Origin: an uncultured Acetatifactor sp.
GTDB lineage: Bacteria > Bacillota > Clostridia > Lachnospirales > Lachnospiraceae
Assembly: GCA_948496895.1 (NCBI GenBank)
Contig: CAOOJO010000109.1
Span: 1-8,076 of the forward strand
Direction: 5' to 3'
Length of the DNA stretch: 8,076 bases
In this document: positions 6,320 to 8,076 of the stretch, in pieces
How the letters are laid out: every line of letters begins with the position of its first letter
How positions within the stretch are numbered: the first letter of the stretch is position 1
Made by a program: the position numbers and the translations under genes
Notes under the pieces: generated by a model
Database searches by the model: none
Told to the model about the DNA's origin: nothing
The model's input: only the letters and a program-made list of their open reading frames with translations

Positions 6320-6326
6320 GGAAAAT

Positions 6327-6380
6327 GAAGAAGGGCATTCAAATGAAGAAGGGCATTCATAGGAAGAAGAGCATTCATTG
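6327..6380 (+). repeat. Three tandem 18-base repeats (hisB-hisIE gap)
   Basis: The units are GAAGAAGGGCATTCAAAT (6327-6344), GAAGAAGGGCATTCATAG (6345-6362) and GAAGAAGAGCATTCATTG (6363-6380). The first 15 bases of units 1 and 2 are identical, and unit 3 differs at one base in that core. They occupy more than half of the 98-base gap between hisB and hisIE. The array shares core and 18-base period with the one in the hisZ tail, but here it is untranslated and much better conserved between units, so it may be younger. The rest of the gap (6381-6417) holds only the hisIE ribosome binding site. Confidence 0.9.
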
Positions 6381-6417
6381 CGATAAAAGATACCAACCAA
6401 ACAAATGAGGTCATATC

Positions 6418-7704
6418 ATGCTAGTAAAAAAATTCGTACCATGTATCTACCTGTATAACGGCCACGCGGTAAGGCGGCTCACGGACACCTCCGTGGTGGA
6501 GACGGATCCTTTGCGCCTGGTGCGCCTGTACAACGAGAGCAACGCTGACGGACTTGTAGTATTTGACCTGTCCACGGACGATGCAGGCCATGAGGAAGCG
6601 CTGGACATCCTCAAGGAAATCTGCGCCACCGCGGAGATGGAGGTCACAGGGGCAGGCAATGTGAAACGGCTGGAGGATGTGAAGAAGCTGCTTTACGCCG
6701 GCTGCAGGCGGACCGTCCTGGATTACACCAAAGACAGCAACGTCGCCCTCACGAAAGAAGCCTCCCAGAGATTCGGCCGGGACAAGCTTCTCGCTTCCGG
6801 CGACAGCGCGGATATTTTCGCGCAAAACAGGGAACTGTTGGAAGCCTATGTATCGGGCATGATCCTTTTGAACCCACATCAGATCAGAGAGACCCAGGCC
6901 GCTGTAGCGCTGCCCTTTCTGGTGGAGGTGAACCAGATTGCCCTGAACAAGCTGATGGAAATTTTTGCCTACGAGAATGTCTGCGGCGTCACCGGGAACA
7001 CGATCAACGACAATTACCGCGACATCTTGGCGCTGAAGGGCTTATGTAAGGAGAATGGGATTTTGGTGGAGACTTTTGAAGCTGCCCTGCAATGGGAAGA
7101 CCTGCGCAAGAACGCGGACGGCCTGATTCCTGTCATCGTACAGGACTACCGCACCGGGGAGGTACTGATGATGGCCTATATGAACGAGGAGGCCTACGGG
7201 CAGACGATTCGCACGGGCCGGATGACGTATTTTAGCCGCAGCCGCGGGCAGCTCTGGCTGAAAGGCGAGACCAGCGGCCATTTCCAGTATCTCAAAAGCC
7301 TCACCGCGGACTGCGACAGCGACACGCTGCTGGCCAAAGTCTCCCAGGTGGGCGCTGCCTGCCACACAGGGGCCAGGAGCTGCTTCTTTCAGGAAATCGT
7401 CAAAAAAGAGGCAGAGGAGACCGCCAACCCCCTGCAGGTATTTGAGGAAGTCTATGATGTAATCAAGGACAGGAAAATCCATCCCAAGGAGGGTTCCTAC
7501 ACCAACTACCTCTTCGACAAGGGAATCGACAAGATTCTCAAAAAGCTGGGAGAGGAAGCCACGGAGATCGTCATCGCCGCCAAGAACCCGGGCGCGAACG
7601 AAGTCAAGTACGAGATAAGCGATTTTCTATACCATATGATGGTGCTGATGGCGGAGAAGGACATCAGTTGGGAAGAAATCACCACAGAGCTGGCCAACCG
7701 TTAA
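6418..7704 (+). CDS. hisI: HisIE with N-terminal degenerate HisF-like domain
   Basis: This 428-residue protein has three parts. Residues 1-220 resemble a HisF/HisA TIM barrel: KKFVPCIYLYNG (4-15) parallels the HisF opening (PCLDVKDG), and DPLRLVRLYNESNADGLVVFD and LEDVKKLLYAG follow the barrel pattern. However, the first catalytic Asp is Tyr11, GGGI is GAGN (78-81), and the phosphate-binding ASGG is missing, so it probably lacks synthase activity. Asp129 aligns by eye with the second catalytic Asp. Residues 224-327 are phosphoribosyl-AMP cyclohydrolase: WLKGETSG (280-287), metal-binding DCDSD (298-302) and ACHTGARSCF (314-323) with Cys299, Cys315 and Cys322. Residues 335-428 are phosphoribosyl-ATP diphosphatase: GSYTNYLF (359-366), KLGEEATE (376-383) and YEISDFLYH (398-406). 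Together these domains perform steps 2 and 3. TGAGG at 6406-6410 supports the start. Confidence 0.93.
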   Translation: MLVKKFVPCIYLYNGHAVRRLTDTSVVETDPLRLVRLYNESNADGLVVFDLSTDDAGHEEALDILKEICATAEMEVTGAGNVKRLEDVKKLLYAGCRRTVLDYTKDSNVALTKEASQRFGRDKLLASGDSADIFAQNRELLEAYVSGMILLNPHQIRETQAAVALPFLVEVNQIALNKLMEIFAYENVCGVTGNTINDNYRDILALKGLCKENGILVETFEAALQWEDLRKNADGLIPVIVQDYRTGEVLMMAYMNEEAYGQTIRTGRMTYFSRSRGQLWLKGETSGHFQYLKSLTADCDSDTLLAKVSQVGAACHTGARSCFFQEIVKKEAEETANPLQVFEEVYDVIKDRKIHPKEGSYTNYLFDKGIDKILKKLGEEATEIVIAAKNPGANEVKYEISDFLYHMMVLMAEKDISWEEITTELANR

Positions 7705-7717
7705 GGAGGCCAGCTCT
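7686..7717. terminator. Convergent-gene hairpin (possible terminator)
   Basis: AGAGCTGGCC (7686-7695) and GGCCAGCTCT (7708-7717) are perfect 10-base inverted repeats around a 12-base loop. The hisIE stop codon (7702-7704) lies in the loop, and the transporter gene on the opposite strand ends at 7721. The position between two convergent genes fits a shared transcription end. No clear T-run follows on the + strand; on the - strand only a weak TTTCTT lies about seven bases beyond. It may terminate poorly or act by protecting RNA ends. Confidence 0.5.
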
Positions 7718-7720
7718 CTG

Positions 7721-8076
7721 TCACGCCTGTGCCTTCTGCCCGTCGGCCCCTCTGTTCAGGATGCCGTTCAGCCTGGTAAAGAGCATGATGGCAGTGACGC
7801 TGGCCGCCAGGATGTCGCTGACAGGCTCCGCCACGAATACGCCGAAGACCTGATCCGACAGAATCTGGGGCAGGATGAAAATCAGGGGAATCAGCAGCAC
7901 CAGCTTGCGCAGACAGGCCATCAGCAGGCTGATTTTGGCCTGTCCCAGGGCCATGAAAGTCTGCTGGCAGCCAATCTGTATGCCGGTGGAGAAGATGCCC
8001 GCCATGTAGATCCGCATGGCCCACACTGTGTACTCCACCAGAGCCCCGTCGCTGCTGAAAATGCCCGCGAACATCT
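7721..8076 (-). CDS. MATE-family transporter, C-terminal part (partial)
   Basis: This is the last ~118 codons of a gene whose start lies beyond the right edge. The protein looks like the C-terminal end of a MATE (multi-antimicrobial extrusion) cation-antiporting efflux pump in the cytoplasmic membrane. The stretch GCQQTFMALGQAKISL followed by LRKLVLLIPLIFILPQIL and VAEPVSDILAASVTAIML matches the pattern of the final transmembrane helices in that family (conserved F-A-G-A-K, LIPL, P-SD). About three hydrophobic segments are visible, then a short charged tail (LNGILNRGADGQKAQA). The Met near 8074 is internal to the family fold and not a start. Substrate cannot be predicted. It converges on hisIE, 16 bases between stop codons, and has no evident link to histidine synthesis. 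Confidence 0.85.
   Translation of the reverse strand, partial: MFAGIFSSDGALVEYTVWAMRIYMAGIFSTGIQIGCQQTFMALGQAKISLLMACLRKLVLLIPLIFILPQILSDQVFGVFVAEPVSDILAASVTAIMLFTRLNGILNRGADGQKAQA

Noticed and set aside
6327..6380. CRISPR array
   Set aside because: The 18-base units are directly contiguous without spacers, and no cas genes are nearby.

Overview
This window looks like a piece of a Firmicutes (Bacillota) chromosome, most likely from a moderately GC-rich gut-type Lachnospiraceae relative. That placement is an inference. It rests on a RecU-type Holliday junction resolvase (a Firmicutes/Mollicutes family), a short HisG paired with a HisZ regulatory subunit, the gene order hisZ-hisG-hisD-hisB-hisIE, Gram-positive-style ribosome binding sites, and a HisF-like domain fused to HisIE. 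No phage, transposase, CRISPR array, tRNA or rRNA was seen, and no gene-free stretch exceeds 300 bases.

Left part (1-2332, + strand): a small two-helix membrane protein of unknown function, an RluA-family pseudouridine synthase with an S4 domain, and recU. They lie head to tail with gaps of 78 and 46 bases and could be co-transcribed. A near-consensus sigma-A promoter (TTGACA, 17-base spacer, TATACT) begins inside the recU stop codon. It opens a leader of about 150 bases that contains inverted repeats and ends at hisZ.

Centre and right part (2516-7704, + strand): five histidine biosynthesis genes in a tight operon. HisZ and HisG form the heteromeric ATP phosphoribosyltransferase (step 1). 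HisIE performs the diphosphatase and cyclohydrolase steps (2 and 3), HisB the dehydration of imidazoleglycerol phosphate, and HisD the final two oxidations. hisA, hisF, hisH, hisC and a histidinol-phosphatase are not present here and must lie elsewhere if the pathway is complete. The HisIE protein carries about 220 extra N-terminal residues that look like a decayed HisF-type TIM barrel.

The main unexplained structure is a family of 18-base repeats inside this operon. There are three in-frame tandem copies plus an inverted copy at the 3' end of hisZ, one partial copy between hisD and hisB, and three tandem copies between hisB and hisIE. In hisZ they encode a Glu/Ser/Arg-rich hexapeptide-repeat tail. 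A second, unrelated short motif (ATGGTAGC...GGGACAG) recurs before rluA and twice in the hisZ leader.

Right edge (7721-8076, - strand): the C-terminal end of a MATE-family transporter converges on hisIE. A perfect 10-base inverted repeat spans the hisIE stop codon between them.
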